This document shows positions 31,336-43,663 of a stretch of DNA of 64,000 nt, one piece after another. The notes under the pieces are model-generated. The model did not search any database, had not been told where the DNA came from, and was given only the letters and a program-made list of their open reading frames with translations. Source of the DNA: Morinoia aosen (taxonomy: Eukaryota; Arthropoda; Malacostraca; Amphipoda; Talitridae); NCBI GenBank assembly GCA_030386875.1, contig CM059560.1, forward strand, positions 24,484,683-24,548,682. Direction: 5' to 3'. Both the position numbers and the translations under genes were made by a program. Numbering within the stretch: the stretch's first letter is position 1; every line of letters begins with the position of its first letter.

Positions 31336-34300
31336 TTACAAATAACCGTTTGGTACAATAAGATTGACTCCGCTCTTTTCCATTTGTTCGTATAAATTGC
31401 CAAATACATTTACTTCTTTCACATATTCCAGAACTTTGTGAATAGGTCCACCGTCAAATAACAACTTAGCCACACTGACGCTTCCTCCAGTGACTGGTCG
31501 AAGGACTCTGTCTCTTGTTTGCTGTAGCGCAACACACTCCACCAAAAGATGCTTCACTGTCAAGACTGCTACTCCACACCATCCGCATACAGGTCTCTGT
31601 CCAAGAGCTTCCGGGTCCAAGAGGTAGCTGTGGGCTAGTGCCGTGTGGTTCAGTCGCAGCCTGTTGATGGCGACTTCTCCTTGGCGGTTTAACTTACAGC
31701 CCCTCGTCTTCCATCTTCCGGGACATGTTTTTATTGCTCTGAAGATTCTACCCGCCTCTTGCCTTTCATAATTCCAGATCTCGTACGATCGCTTTCTTAT
31801 TACAGGGAACCAATCTCGGTACGGGTACTACGGAATCAACACAAATTCGGCTGGTCTCAATGCTGCAGCCCTTGCAGCCTGGTCTGCACGTTCGTTCTCG
31901 GTGACACCGACATGCGCTGGGACCCAGCTGATCGTGATGTTTTTGCCCTCTTCTATGATTCGATGTATCTCCAGCATTATCTTTTTTATAAGTTCATTGC
32001 CTTCTGCGTAGTGGTCGATTGCTTGTATGGAGCTCATGGAGTCGCTGCATATCACAAAGTTGCGAGAGTGTGTTTCTTTTATTATATTTATAGCGAGCCT
32101 GATCGCGTGTAGTTCTGCCGTCATGATGCTTGCAACAACTGGCAAAGAAATAGTTTTGATGAGAGTTCCCATTACTGCTGCTGCTCCAACTCCTGTAGGA
32201 GACTTGGAGCCAGCTGTGTAGATGATCTTGAAGTTTTTTATTTACTGATATTTTCTTGATGGATGTGCTTCATTACAGATGACATCATTTCCGTTTTTTC
32301 CAGTTTGCCATGTGCTGCTCAATTTTAGGTCTTTGTAGCTTCCATGAAATGTACTTAGGTGTGAAGAAGGGTTGCACTGGTTGCGTTGGAATATTGTACC
32401 CGGTGATGATCTGGCGAAGTCTCTGGATAATCTGTTCTGAAAGACATTTACGGCTTGTAAAAAATAATTCCAGGTTTGAGTTATTGATGCAACTATATGC
32501 TGGATTCAGGAAATGGCATTTGAGTTTAAAGTAATATCTAAGCAGCAGGTCTTTCCTTCGCAGTTCTAAACTAGGCTCATTGCAGATGACATGCAAGTCC
32601 GCTATCGGTGTTGTCTTGAACGCCCCTGTGCTAATGCGCATTGCCTCATTCGCCACAACGTCTAGTTCTCGCAACGCCGTTTCGCTCGCCGAGCCATATA
32701 CTATACAGCCAAAGTCGATCTTGGAGCGGATGAGCGATCGATACAACCGCATCAGGATTTCCTGATCTGCGCCCCACGTGTAGGAAGAGACTGATTTCAT
32801 TAGATTTAAATCCTTACTGCATTTGGCTTTAACCTTGTGGATATGGGTGATCCAATTGAGTTTCTGATCCCAATGGAGTCCAAGAAATTTGGTACTTTCA
32901 ACCATGGGGATAGTGTTGTCCCCCAATTTTAACGTTGGAATCTGCATAGGTTCATTTCTTCTGTAGAACTGCACTGCTGTAGTCTTTGTAGGCGAGAATC
33001 TGAATCCGTTGTACGTGGCCCAATGATTAACTCGGTCTATTGCTGACTGTAAGGTTCGTTGAACTTTGATGCTGTCATAGTCTGCGTACGCAATGAGAAG
33101 GTCGTCCACAAACAAAGAACTGAAAATGTCCTCCGGGATTTCCTCTGCCAATGAATTTATTTTGATAGCAAAAAGAGTCGCACTCAATGTACTGCCCTGC
33201 GGTGTTCCTGTAGCAAGCTCAGTTGAAGAGGACGTTACGTCTTGCACTCTCACACGAAATGTCCGGTTCTTCGGAAATTCCCTCACAAATTTCGGTAATC
33301 TTCCTTTCAAGCCGGTAGCCGCAAGATCTCTTATTATTCAGTAGCGCCAAGTTGTATCGTATGCCTTCTCTAAATAAAAAAATACCGCCATAACAGTTTT
33401 ATCACAGGCCAACGCCTTCCTTATGTACGTATCAAATCGCACGAGATGATCTATCGTCGCTCGATTTTTCCTGAAGCCACATTGAATGTTAGTTAGTATC
33501 TTATTATTCTCGAGATATTCCATTAGTCTTCTATTTATCATTTTTTATAGGTTTTACATTGACAACTGGTCAATGAAATGGGTCGATAGTTAATCGGGTT
33601 GCTGTGGTCCTTGCCAGGTTTTGGGATTGGGATTACAATTGCCTCTTTCCACGGTTGAAAGACATATTCTTTAACCCACAGCAGGTTGTATACCTTCAGT
33701 AAGTAGTGTTGCGCGTTGGCTGGCATGTTCTTGATCATGAGGTTGCTGATGTTGTCTGGTCCGGGTGTTGTAACTCTATTGCTCCTGATGGCCGATGTTA
33801 ATTCCTGCATGGTGAAGAGCTCGTTGTAGGGTTCACTGTTGTCACTCATGAGGTTAATTGGAGTTTGTTCTGTCAGTTGTTTGTATAGTTTAAATTCGTC
33901 TGAGTAGTTTATGTCGCTGGAGATTGTTTTGAATGTTTCAGCTAATTTTCCTGCTATTTCACTCACACATAAGAATTGAGTCTCATCATCATTAAGTATT
34001 GTTATTTACTTTTTTGCTCGGCCACGAATTCTGTTAATTTTGTCCCAGATGTTGCTGCTCGGCGTATTGGTGTTGAGAGTCGAGACATACTCTCTCCAGC
34101 TATTTTGTTTTGCCTCCCGGAATGTTTTCGCTGCAACCGCTCTCGCCCTCTTCTACCTCACCTTGTCTTCCATCTTCCCAGTCCTCTTATACAGCCTGTA
34201 ACTCTTCTCTCTTTTTCGCCAAGCTGCTTTACACTCGGCCGTCCACCCACCAAGGCTTGGCGTAGACTCGTCGTCTTATATATCTAGGTACCCACTTCTC

Positions 34301-35125
34301 AGCAGCATGATTGAATCTCGAGTATAGTTCCGTAATCGCAGCTTTAGGGTCTTCTGGCATTTCAAGTTCTTGCACATTTTTCCAAATCTCGTCCTGTCGG
34401 TACTGTTTCCAGTTGCCCATCTTGAAATTCCGTCCCTCGGTCTCCTCGCGCCCGTCTGCCTGCCGTACTGATAAAGACAACGTTATCGGATAGTGGTCGC
34501 TGCTCAAGACAGAAGGGAGTACAGAGAACTGTATGTCAGGTGTAATGTCAGGGGATGTTAGGGTAAGATCTATGGTTGTTCCTGGGATATGGGTTGGTGA
34601 GTTATCGTTTATTATATTGAAATTATGTGAAAAGAAATTCTGCAGCACTCGTCCTCGTCTATCGATTGTACTATTTCCCCAGTCGCTATGATGGGCATTT
34701 ATGTCCCCCATTATGACCGCTGGCTTTGGCAAGATTTTCATTATCGTAAATAATTCTTCAAGGTTTGCATTTGATTTTGGTGGTAGATACACTGATGCAA
34801 CTGTGATGACTTTGTACCGACTTACACATATTCTCACTGCTATTACTTGGAGCGATGATTGGATTTGGATCTCCTGTGTGGGCAGCGATGAGTGGATGTA
34901 CAACGTTACTCCTCCATATAACCTGTGGTTATAATGGCCTTATTTGCAGTGACAGTTGTATCCCACAAGAGGTGGTACGAAATCGTTACCGTGGAATGTC
35001 TCTTGCACAGCTAACACAGCAGGTTTAAAGGTATCAACTAGGTTAATGACGTCTTCTTTAGATGACGCCACACCCTGTACATTCCACTGAATGAATACGA
35101 TCTCTTTTTGTGCCATTACCTTCAC
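31336..35125 (-). pseudogene. Element 4 ORF2 (endonuclease, RT, RNase H), decayed
   Basis: Reads right to left. 35125-34940: start, IVFIQWNVQGVASSKEDVIN, AVQETFHG; one TAA at ~34938. 34903-34229: endonuclease VIMGDINAHHSDWGN, TIDLTLTS, SSDHYPI. After a frameshift, 33966-33538: TPGPDNISNLMIKN, NYRPISLTSCQC. After another shift, 33541-33338: CGFRKNRATIDHL and FFYLEKAYDTTW, where the RT motif A Asp is Tyr; a TGA follows at 33338-33340. 33310-32285: GTPQGSTLSATL, SLFVDDLLIAY. RNase H near 32225: YTAGSK, with Ala for the first catalytic Asp, then MTAELHAIRLA, CSDSMSS, VPAHVGVTENERADQAAR and a TAG at 31828. The C-terminal zinc knuckle CGWCGVAVLTVKHLLVEC lies at ~31530-31590, with the final stop at 31336. 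Confidence 0.87.
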
Positions 35126-37594
35126 TGTCGTTTACTTTCTTCACGTGCCCGTCGCTCAAGCTTCTTCCCTTCTTCTCTGCCCCTCGGCGATCTCCTTCGG
35201 TACTCTTCCCTTGAGGCTCCACTTCTCTGCGTCCTGCTCTTTCTCTTGGTCTGGAACAATTTGCCCTTCTTAGTTCCTCCTCATAATTATCTCTGTCCAT
35301 CTCTTCCGTTCTTCCTTGCGCTTCATGAGTATACTCAAAGATCTTTCTCGTCTCCCTTCTTCTGGATTCTCTCTCTTTCCGAGGTGCAGCTGTTACGCAG
35401 TCAAGGTTGACTGTTGTGGTGAAAAGTCTTCCTGCCTGGGGGCTTTCACAGACCACTTCCGTTCTCCTTGGCTCTCCCCCTTCACTCATGGACGACAGCC
35501 TACTCCTCCTCTCGTCCCTTTCATTGGTTTTTCCGACTTCTTTCCTGCTTCGCTGGGGTTCCAATGTCGCTTCCTGGTCTTCTTGACGGTTTCTCTTCTT
35601 GGTCGATGCCTCTGTTTTATCTGGGTCGGTGCATGTCGCAACTGCTTTAGCAAAGTTCATGGAAGAGTTAGGATGTCTGTGGTGGAATAACAGCCTGGAT
35701 TGGCCCTTGGAAACTCTTTCCCTGTTCTGAATCATCAAAAATTCCTCCTCAATTGCTCTGATCCTGCAAACTTTCGCACCAGCAATATGTTGCTCCCCGC
35801 AATGGTGACACTTTATTGCATCAGATTTGCAATCGTCAATTCCGTGAATAACTGAACTGCATCTTGAGCAAATTTGTTCTCCTTGGCAGTCCTTTATCCC
35901 ATGACGGTATTCCTGACATTTCCTGCACAACAAAGGTTTTGGTTTTATCTCATATACTTGAGATTTGGCTTGCTCCCCTGGTATGTCGATGTATTCTGGA
36001 AGTATGGGCTGCCATAATGACATTAGAATGGGCTTGGCTAATTGGTTTCGAGGTTTTATACATGTTGCAGGAATCGCATCATGCACACCGCAATTCTCCA
36101 AAAGCTCTTTTTTGAATTCTTCGACGTTGTTCAAGTCGTATTCATAAATGTATACAAGACCCCTTTGGACAGCAAAGTTGAGATTCTCTTCTACAGAGAC
36201 AGGTAATTGGTTCAGTTGATTCAGCTGTCTCATCTTTTGGCTCTGTGATGCGTCACCTACTTCCACTGTGAATATTGTCTTGCTGCGAGATCTGATCGCT
36301 ATAGGTTTGCTGCCAAGGTGCTCAGTGATGCACCTTTCCAGGAGCCACGGCGCCATCTTCCGCCTGTGAGCTTCGTTCATCTTACAGTCAAAGTGGGTGA
36401 TAAATTTGTTGAATTGTTGTACTTGCTCGATTCCACTTGTTCCGTCTCTAATTTGCTTTGCTCGTCTCATGGTCACTTTTTCTTTTTCTATTATCTCCAG
36501 CAAACTTCTCTCCTCCACTTCCCTCGCACACAAGATGCTTCCCGCAGAATGACGACCCTCGCAGTGAAGACACTTCAGTTGATCAGACGTGCAGTTCAGA
36601 GAGGCGTGCCCCACCTCGGCGCACTTCCTGCACACAGCTGAGGTGTTGCGACAGCGCTTGGCAGTGTGCCCATATGCTTGGCAGTTGAATCACATCATTG
36701 GTTTGTTTTGGAGTGGATACACTTTGGTGTCTTGTCTTTCCCCTGGAATGTAAATGCTATATGGGACGGTTGGTTTTTTGAAAGTTATGAGGAAGGCTTG
36801 AGTCTCCGGATATCTTGGCTTAATAAAGGTTGCTTTGGTAACTTCTTCAACGTTGTATTGTTCCTGGAGTCCAGTCTTGAATTCTTCGGTATCCGTTATG
36901 TCAAAGTCGTTGATGAAGATGAGACCTACTGAATGATTAAATCTGCTGTACTCGGCAGTCAGGTACGGTGCACCCTTCACGTCCGTTATGTCAACAATCC
37001 TCTCTGCTTGCTCCGCACTTCGCGCCTCAACCATCATCATTTCACGGCTCATGCTGAAAATCCTCTTTGGTTTAGATTCAGTTACTTTTTCAATGCTTTT
37101 AATGATGTCAAAAGGGTTCACAGTCTTTTTTTTCCAGTGCCGAACGTAATGGAGAAGTACCTAGGAAAGTATTTCTCCTCAGCAAGCGTTAAAGGGACAT
37201 ATTTCCTTCTCTCCTTTCTCGCAGCTTTCCTGTTATCGGGTTCTGGTACTTTCAAGTTTGCTGGAGCGTCAGACTGAGCCGACAACACCGCCTTTTCGAT
37301 TTCTGCCAATTGCTTCTCAATCTTCATTATCTCGGTGGCACCCAAGGCAGCAGGCATTCCTTCCTCATTTTCCTCACTAAGCTCATTGAGCATTGAATCT
37401 ATTGCTTTTTCGATCCTTCTCTTAGTACTTGCAATCTTGCTCATTTGCTCCATCTGACCAACAGCGCCTCCTTTTTTCCTTCGTTGCATAACTGTCGCAA
37501 GTCTTCCTTTGATCCTCGTTGAGGACCCGCTGAAAAATCTTCGCTCATTTTGAATTCTTAATTTTATTTGCGGCGGGTCCCCTCGATAAATCAA
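35058..37594 (-). pseudogene. Element 4 ORF1 (gag-like, two zinc-knuckle modules), decayed
   Basis: 37594-37118 encodes the N-terminal region with helical KRRIEKAIDSMLNEL and KYVPLTLAEEKYFPRYFSIT. An A8 run at ~37123-37130 is one base short, shifting the frame to 37121-36690 (MNPFDIIKSIEKV..). A TGA at 36690-36692 replaces the first Cys of the first knuckle (KPMM, then FNCQAYGHTAKRC). 36687-35058 is open: CRKCAEVGHASLNC, CLHCEGRHSAGSILC; module 2 with LLCRKCQEYRHGIKDC, CSRCSSVIHGIDDC, CHHCGEQHIAGAKVC; then a long, highly charged Arg/Glu-rich tail (about 200 residues) not seen in copies 1-3. It overlaps the ORF2 start by about 60 bases in another frame. The true start codon is unclear. Confidence 0.84.
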
Positions 37595-37965
37595 GGGGGC
37601 CGGGGTTTTTCACACTTAGAGCACAGAACACTTTAAGATAATCACACAAAACTAAAATACAAGACCCAGATGTTGGTGGGCGCCCCCCACGTTGGTTCTA
37701 CCCACTGACAACACTCCAATAAATAACCTGATGAACACTGTGTTGACAATTTTCATAAAACTATGTAATGAGTTACAACTCCAAGTGGGTATACTAACAG
37801 TACAACCTCGGGAAGGTGTGGGTGGGCTGGAATACTTGTTATGAGCAAGTAATCATTATCAAATCCTTGTCTGTATACAGTTCCCTTTACGATACAAATA
37901 ATAACACAATTCGGCACCAGTAAAATTGGTAAAGGGAACAGTGAAAATTCCGATAGATATGGCAA
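37595..37965 (-). promoter_or_regulatory. Element 4 5' UTR with start-proximal hairpin
   Basis: Read on the minus strand it shares ATTTTCACTGTTCCC, ACCAATTTTACTGGTGCCGA, the C-rich block and GTGGGTAGAACCAACG with copies 1/2. CCCCTTGA-TTTA-TCGAGGGG (37598-37579 on the minus strand) is a short hairpin near the ORF1 start. Confidence 0.6.
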
Positions 37966-39121
37966 ATACATTCAGTTATATGTTGTGCGCACTTCACTTT
38001 CACAATTTATCCTCAATAGATAGCTTTCTGGCATCTCACACACCGACTATGGTAACGCTTCACTATTTTCGTTAGCGAATAAAAATCACGCAATCCTATT
38101 TTGAAATCGTACCGTTTCTACGCAATACAAGCTTCCAAATGAGAAGGGACATCGTGGTACTATGTGTAATCACAGTTAACTATACGCTGATAGAAAACAA
38201 CCCCTCTACCCTGGAGTGGTTAAATGCTTTAAATAGTCATCTAAAGCCCTGTGAGTTCATGGGCAGATGTCGTGAGCGTAGTTCGACAATTTAATGTAAT
38301 GTGCATCTCAAGATAGTAGCATCGTCAGCTGCGTGTCCCGCAAAAATATCAATACGTTTATGTAGTTTGTTCCTTCATTAGTAGGGAGAATTAGAATACT
38401 ACCGAAGCACTGCGACTCCTTTGGCTCGGATGCAGCGAATAAGGCAATGAAAGTCACAGCAGGCGGAAAAAGAGGAACAGTGAAAACTGCACTCGAGCAT
38501 GAGTTCACCGAAACATTCAATTGGTGTCATTCGTCACTGAACGATAAAAGTAAAATAAACTATAAAAAAAATCCAAAATTTAAACTATGACCCGTTGCAG
38601 ATAGTAGGAACCAATGATGATATTTTCCTGCATGTATGTGAAGGAATTTTGGAGATTAAAAAGTGCTTAAGTGGAAAGAATGCTTTTAACATACACCCCT
38701 ACAGAGGAACTCAAAAATTTCACCATTCTCCGCAAGATCGAAAGTCCCGCCATGCTCTGAATGACAGTACACTGTAAATGATTAAAGGGTTACGGCCTAG
38801 AAATACTTATACCCATCTAAGCTTTTTTCTTATTTCAAAAACTGCTTATGGGTTACAATACGGACACCGCTAAACTCTTTTTAAAGTTCCGTTTTTTCAG
38901 AAATTTCTAACGAGGATAAATCGCTCTACGTACTCTAAACATAAATAAACGCTTGCTGTAAACATGTCAGCTTAAACTACTCTAAGTTCCTGGTTATTGA
39001 GGAATATAATAATAGCTATGAGAACTATATTCGGAATAAAAATATAGGCATAGAACCATGATACTACTTAACGTGTCTGATCATTAAGCATTGGAGGTTA
39101 ACTGGGCCTTGTTTATTGCAG
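37966..39121. other. Unassigned sequence, no gene seen
   Basis: Right of element 4; no sustained coding frame, repeat or RNA gene recognised. Confidence 0.45.
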
Positions 39122-39205
39122 GGCAGCGAGAGATGCGTGGGCTGGGGCGGTCTACAGAGGACGATGAAAAGAGCGGCGCACAGCGGCGGGTGGATCGTCA
39201 TTACG
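39122..39205 (+). CDS. Candidate host-gene exon (84 bases)
   Basis: GC-rich island between TTTATTGCAG and ACG|GTTTGAG. The phase-0 frame encodes GSERCVGWGGLQRTMKRAAH then SGGWIVIT. Its length is a multiple of three, so it joins in phase 0 to the exon at 41621, which is open only in phase 0. A second frame is also open but would run into a stop in the next exon. Product not recognised. Confidence 0.45.
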
Positions 39206-39289
39206 GTTTGAGTCTAAAATTTGTATTCATGAAGCAGAGAGTGAAAGTAAATTGGAGCTTGATTGATTGATTCATTGAATTTAAGATAG

Positions 39290-39640
39290 TTTCAACCTGC
39301 CTTAATACAATAAAAATGTTAAAGAGGAAGGATGACGGAACCAATATTTATGGAGTAAAGTAATTGCCGGACCTATGCACAAGGTGAGTTCCCGAACAGG
39401 ATCACGCGCGCACAGCAGTAGTATGTTGGGAAAAAGGGTTAGGAAACGAGATAATAGTTGAATAAGAAAGCCAGAGGTACTGAAAAATCGACATCAGTGA
39501 CCCGAAAAAGATTGTCTTTAACAAAACGAAAAAACATTTTATTTAAAAAAAAAACAAAGGCTTACCTAACCCTTAGCTCAGGAGTAAATTGGGTTTCGTC
39601 TTAAAATTCCAAATTTATCAATTCAATGCACGCCTCAGTT
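39290..39640 (+). repeat. Dispersed repeat R, copy 3
   Basis: AACCTGCCTTAATACAATAA, AAGAGGAAGGATGACGGAAC, GGACCTATGCACAAGGTGAG, then A-rich sequence and AGGCTTACCTAACCCTTAG. The order matches copies at 16791 and 17988/25833. Boundaries approximate. Confidence 0.5.
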
Positions 39641-41620
39641 CACACAAAATAGCAGGTATCAGTATACGCAGGAGCTTTATTTCTAGTCAGTACCAACCCA
39701 TGTGTTAAGGTTTATTTAGGTTTTTTGTATATCTTCGAATTTTCATCGATACAATTGGCCAACAAATATTAACATTCAAGCAATATAACACTTGCACCAA
39801 AAAAACAAGATTAGAAAAAAAATCAAGTATGGCGAAACACAACATGGCAAAACATTTTCAACTTATACTTAAAAATACTATTGAACTGACAAGTCCTGCA
39901 TCCGAGGAGGGATTCCTCTGAAGCCCCTCAACTTCCACAACGACCTTCACCCGCCTCTGGAGTCATGATCGTATCGGTATTCGTATTTAACGTTCTATAC
40001 GGTGTTTTTCTTGACTACACTTCGCACATTAAATCCCATTGAGTTTTGCATTGAAAATTTGAAAACTAGCCGTTGGGCTGATATAGTCGTGCACGTTGTT
40101 CACTAAACAATTCTGGTTCGTGTAAGATTTATAGTGCAAAGCAGAATTGTACTAGGACAGTCATGGTTTTCCTCTAGTCATCATCTGCAAGGCGTTTCAG
40201 CAGAAGCGAAAGAGTTGCGTCGTAGACTCTTAGCGTTTCAGATATTCTCATGCAATTGATGGAAGAATTTCAGGAAGAAACAGAGCAGTTATAACTCGCG
40301 TTGAACTGTGTCACCTAGCGCTTAGATGTTCAGTGTTCGAGATGACTAATTTTAAGTAGTTTAAGAATTATAAAATACGAGTGATGTGTGTGTCATAGAT
40401 TTCTGTGTAGCGAGCAAAACATCCTACTTATGCGATAGTTGTACTCTATTTATATTTTGTCAGAGAATGTAAATCATTTAAATCGGTGTTATATAGACTA
40501 GGTATCTACAATACCAGCCGCCTTATCTGTCCGGTGATTCACGCTGGAAAAATTAGAGAATTCTCCACTTGAATCTCTGGTAATATGCGCTTTTAAATGT
40601 GAAATCTTCGTGAAGATAATTAAACTATCGCTCCAATACGAGTATCTTATTGGAAACCTTACCTTCTGCCGACTAGCGGTGATCTGAAAATTATTACAGC
40701 CGAAGCAAGGCTGGAGAGGTGATAGAACCGTCAGAGGTGCTCAAAAATTAGCAGCAAGAGCTGATCCAACTACGGCCAGGACTGCTAAACGGTCCGCACT
40801 TTCCCTTGTTCAGTGAGTTTGGGGACATATCAAAAACCCCATCCCTGACAAACTGCATTCGGTTTCCTATGTCACCGTATTGCAAGCCGACGTTTTGTAG
40901 TTTGTTCGAGAAAAATCTACTTGCATTTGCGACAGATTATTGCAGCCAAAAGTGAATTAGGATGAAGTACACCACATTTTTCTCTGTTTTAATTTGCTTC
41001 CACTCCTCAATTTCAAATCGTTTTTTGTTATTTCGAGGCTTGACTTGGAGCTTTTAAATCGTGTGTAGTACGAAATATACAAATTTGCAACTATTCGAAG
41101 AAAAAATGAAAAACTTTCAAATTTATGCCTATTACTTTGTACACAGTACGAGGCAATTAAATTGCGACTGGTACGTCATTTAACCATGGCTACTTCCTTT
41201 ATACTCAGCGTCTTCACTGACAGAAAAAAACCTGTTATGGGAAAAATCTCCGCGCGGAAAGTCGAGTCCGATCTGAGTTTAAAACATTCTTGAATCTATT
41301 TAATTTTTCTGAAAATTATGAGGTTGTCTCTTTCTGATTGCGGAATGCTGATTACCTGTTTGAGTAAATATGATTGAGAAGAAGTCTGTGATTGAAAAGT
41401 AACCTATGAAGTCTCTTTTGAACATTGCTAAAAAGGTCTGTTCTTGAAACAAAAAATTTTTCCATTTTACTATGCTATTTTCTTTTCCAAAAGTCCGAAA
41501 CCTAAATTTCGGAGCTGAAACGTATTTCGCACGTATTCACCAGGATCACCAAACGAGTTTTTCATTCTATGATGATCTGCGATAGTTTTTACTCTAATTT
41601 CAAGAGTTTTTCTCTTCCAG
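39641..41620. other. Probable intron, no gene seen
   Basis: AT-rich sequence with no convincing exon. It would be the intron between 39205 and 41621 if the gene model holds. Confidence 0.4.
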
Positions 41621-41915
41621 AACCCTTGCTCTTCACTTCTACCTCTGATCATCCACTCGGTGTCTGAAGTTACGAAACGCGGCGGAAAAGTTGACGAGAA
41701 CTTTCGTGCAATACTGATCGAAGGGGGAGGCAGTGGACCAAGTTTGTTCAATTCAACTCGACTGACCGGCAGCATTGCTGCAGCCAATTCGGCATCCGTA
41801 CCCGCGGAGCTGATGCTGCAGTGCCGACCGCTTCACACAGCGCCGGAGCACACCGTCGCTGGGGCGATGCGTGCTGTGGCGGATATTGTCGACGAGCGTC
41901 ATTACGAACTGCATT
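41621..41915 (+). CDS. Host-gene exon A (unrecognised protein)
   Basis: After TCTCTTCCAG, only phase 0 is open: NPCSSLLPLIIHSVSEVTKR, GGKVDENFRAILIEGGGSGP, ...MRAVADIVDERHYELH, with donor CATT|GTGAGT. It leaves in phase 1 (base T), which joins AC at 42621 to make a codon. The N-terminal part is hydrophobic and helical and the rest is Ala-rich. No domain recognised. Confidence 0.65.
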
Positions 41916-42620
41916 GTGAGTCTCAACATTTGGCGACCGCGCAGAAAATAAAGTTGAAAATTTGCTAATTCTGCTAGTGTTTTAAAATTATACAATTTTA
42001 AAATTATTTATAATTGTATCGTCAATTTTAAAATTATTTAAAATTATACATGAATTGTAGAACACTGTTAAATTGCACTTAACATACTCAAACCCAAAAT
42101 AGAGAAGAGATAATAATCTATTTAGGAAAATGTGGAAATTGTTCCGATTTGTATTTGTGAATACAATAAAAAGCTAAATTCATTACAGTTATTGCATTTT
42201 TATGTGACGCATTGAAATGCTTGAATTAAAATAATGCAAACATTTTGAGTCGTAACTCAATTTCGTGTGCGCATGAGTGCATGCGGTGCCGGCCGCAAGC
42301 AGGCAACTGTTACAATTCCGTTGAAAAATATAGTACAACGATAATTTTCATTCAACACTTCGTAGTAATAGCCGTGCATTTTACACGCCAATGGAATATG
42401 TTATTCCGAGGAACATGCGTTTTATCGTTGCAAAATACCTGTAAATACACCCTAACTACAATAGGTGCAAAATTATCCTTTAGACTTTCTGAAAAACCTC
42501 GCTCGTACTTAGAAACGTAGATACGAACTTGTGAGGAACGGACAAAATTGCGGCTGCCACCTAATTTGGCCTCACCAACACCCAGCTCTCTCTACAGCTG
42601 TGTCCCAATTCCCCCGGCAG

Positions 42621-42866
42621 ACCAGGGAGGCAGCTGGAGACGTGCCGTGTGGCTGGCGGGCGCAGTGTACGCTGCTGTCTCGGTCAGAGCCGCCGTCAGG
42701 AATGCTCGGGTTGATTCGCCCTCCAGCCACTCTCTTCCCGCTCATGGTGAAGCAGGAGAGCTTGAGGACTTTTGCACGCTCGAGGATTTGAAGATGACTT
42801 TCGATTTGATGTACAGGCTGTCGCTTCTCTCGCCCCTGTCTCCAGACACAGTTCTTAGCATTATGG
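42621..42866 (+). CDS. Host-gene exon B
   Basis: Acceptor CCCCCGGCAG. The frame set by exon A gives QGGSWRRAVWLAGAVYAAVS, VRAAVRNARVDSPSSHSLPA, FCTLEDLKMTFDLMYRLSLL, SPLSPDTVLSIM, with donor ATGG|GTAAAT. It leaves in phase 1, which matches AG at 43098 (making GAG). GC-rich against AT-rich flanks. Confidence 0.68.
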
Positions 42867-43097
42867 GTAAATTTTTTACGCTACAATTCAACTAATAGAT
42901 TGTTCATCGTTAAGTTGATTTATGGAGAATAACATTGTAATGCTTGATAAATTAGAATAACTACTTTCATGCTATTTCAATCGTTCCATTTGAAAAGAAT
43001 TGAGAAATCGCTCCATTTTCAACATTTGAGACATCTAAATAGTTAAATTTATTTTTCAATATTCCCATGCCATACCGTGTTATTTTGGTTAATGCAG

Positions 43098-43429
43098 AGC
43101 TAGTATTTGGCCATGAAGAGGACTGGCGCCCACTGACACACAACAGCTCGAACAAAGTTTCAAACAACGCCAGTAAAAATGCGGCCTCTTCTGCTCGCGA
43201 GCAGCCAGCAATAAACATCAAGCCCCAACAGTGTAGCAGAAAAGACGAGGCGGACGGCATCACCTACGAAGATTTTGAAGAAATCGAAAATGTTATGGAC
43301 GAGGACAGATCGGACGTGGAAGACTGGCACGTACCTGAAGAAATAGCTTGTGTAGCTCTGAGGGACGGAGAAAAATTGGCCTCAAATTTCGTCGCCAAAA
43401 TGCTGCCAAACTTGCACAATAATTGTCAG
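43098..43429 (+). CDS. Host-gene exon C
   Basis: Acceptor GGTTAATGCAG. Reads ELVFGHEEDWRPLTHNSSNK, a Ser/Asn-rich linker, then acidic EDFEEIENVMDEDRSDVEDW, then VPEEIACVALRDGEKLASNF, VAKMLPNLHNNCQ, with donor CAG|GTGAGC, phase 0. The acidic stretch suggests a disordered or interaction segment. Confidence 0.7.
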
Positions 43430-43573
43430 GTGAGCTTAGGGCATTTGAAAAGAAAATTTGCCTAAATCGTTGTTTATTAAGATGTTATCACATTAAATAT
43501 TACAACTGTAATAACGATCGTGAAGGAATACTTTCCGGATAACGATTGTAATTACACCTATTTTTCTCCACAG

Positions 43574-43663
43574 GTGTTACAAGGCGACAGATTTCACCAA
43601 GATTATTCAAAATTGTCATCCCTACACATAGACTTCATGAAGAACCCTCAAGAGAGCGACTGA
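43574..43663 (+). CDS. Host-gene exon D, terminal
   Basis: Acceptor TTTCTCCACAG. Phase 0 gives VLQGDRFHQDYSKLSSLHID then FMKNPQESD and TGA 43661-43663. A possible polyadenylation signal AATAAA lies at 44026-44031. All four exons A-D join in phase with no internal stop, the best evidence of a host gene in the window. Confidence 0.7.
   Translation: MLQGDRFHQDYSKLSSLHIDFMKNPQESD

Larger units (their letters stand above)
31130..37965 (-). mobile_element. I/jockey-type non-LTR retrotransposon, element 4 (third family), decayed
   Basis: Minus strand, same plan as copies 1-3: 5' UTR with the shared CCCACCCACACCTTCCCG, GTTAGTATACCC and GTGGGTAGAACCAACG blocks, ORF1 with two zinc-knuckle modules, ORF2 with endonuclease, RT, RNase H and zinc knuckle. 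The proteins are clearly diverged from copies 1-3. Several stops and frameshifts and two replaced catalytic Asp residues make it inactive. The 3' boundary is uncertain, since no TSD or simple tail was found. Confidence 0.87.

Noticed and set aside
35091-36932. Plus-strand frames of 60-124 codons
   Set aside because: Antisense shadows of element 4 ORF1.
41470-41995. Minus-strand frames of 80-105 codons over exon A
   Set aside because: Shadows of the GC-rich plus-strand exon, which has matching splice sites.
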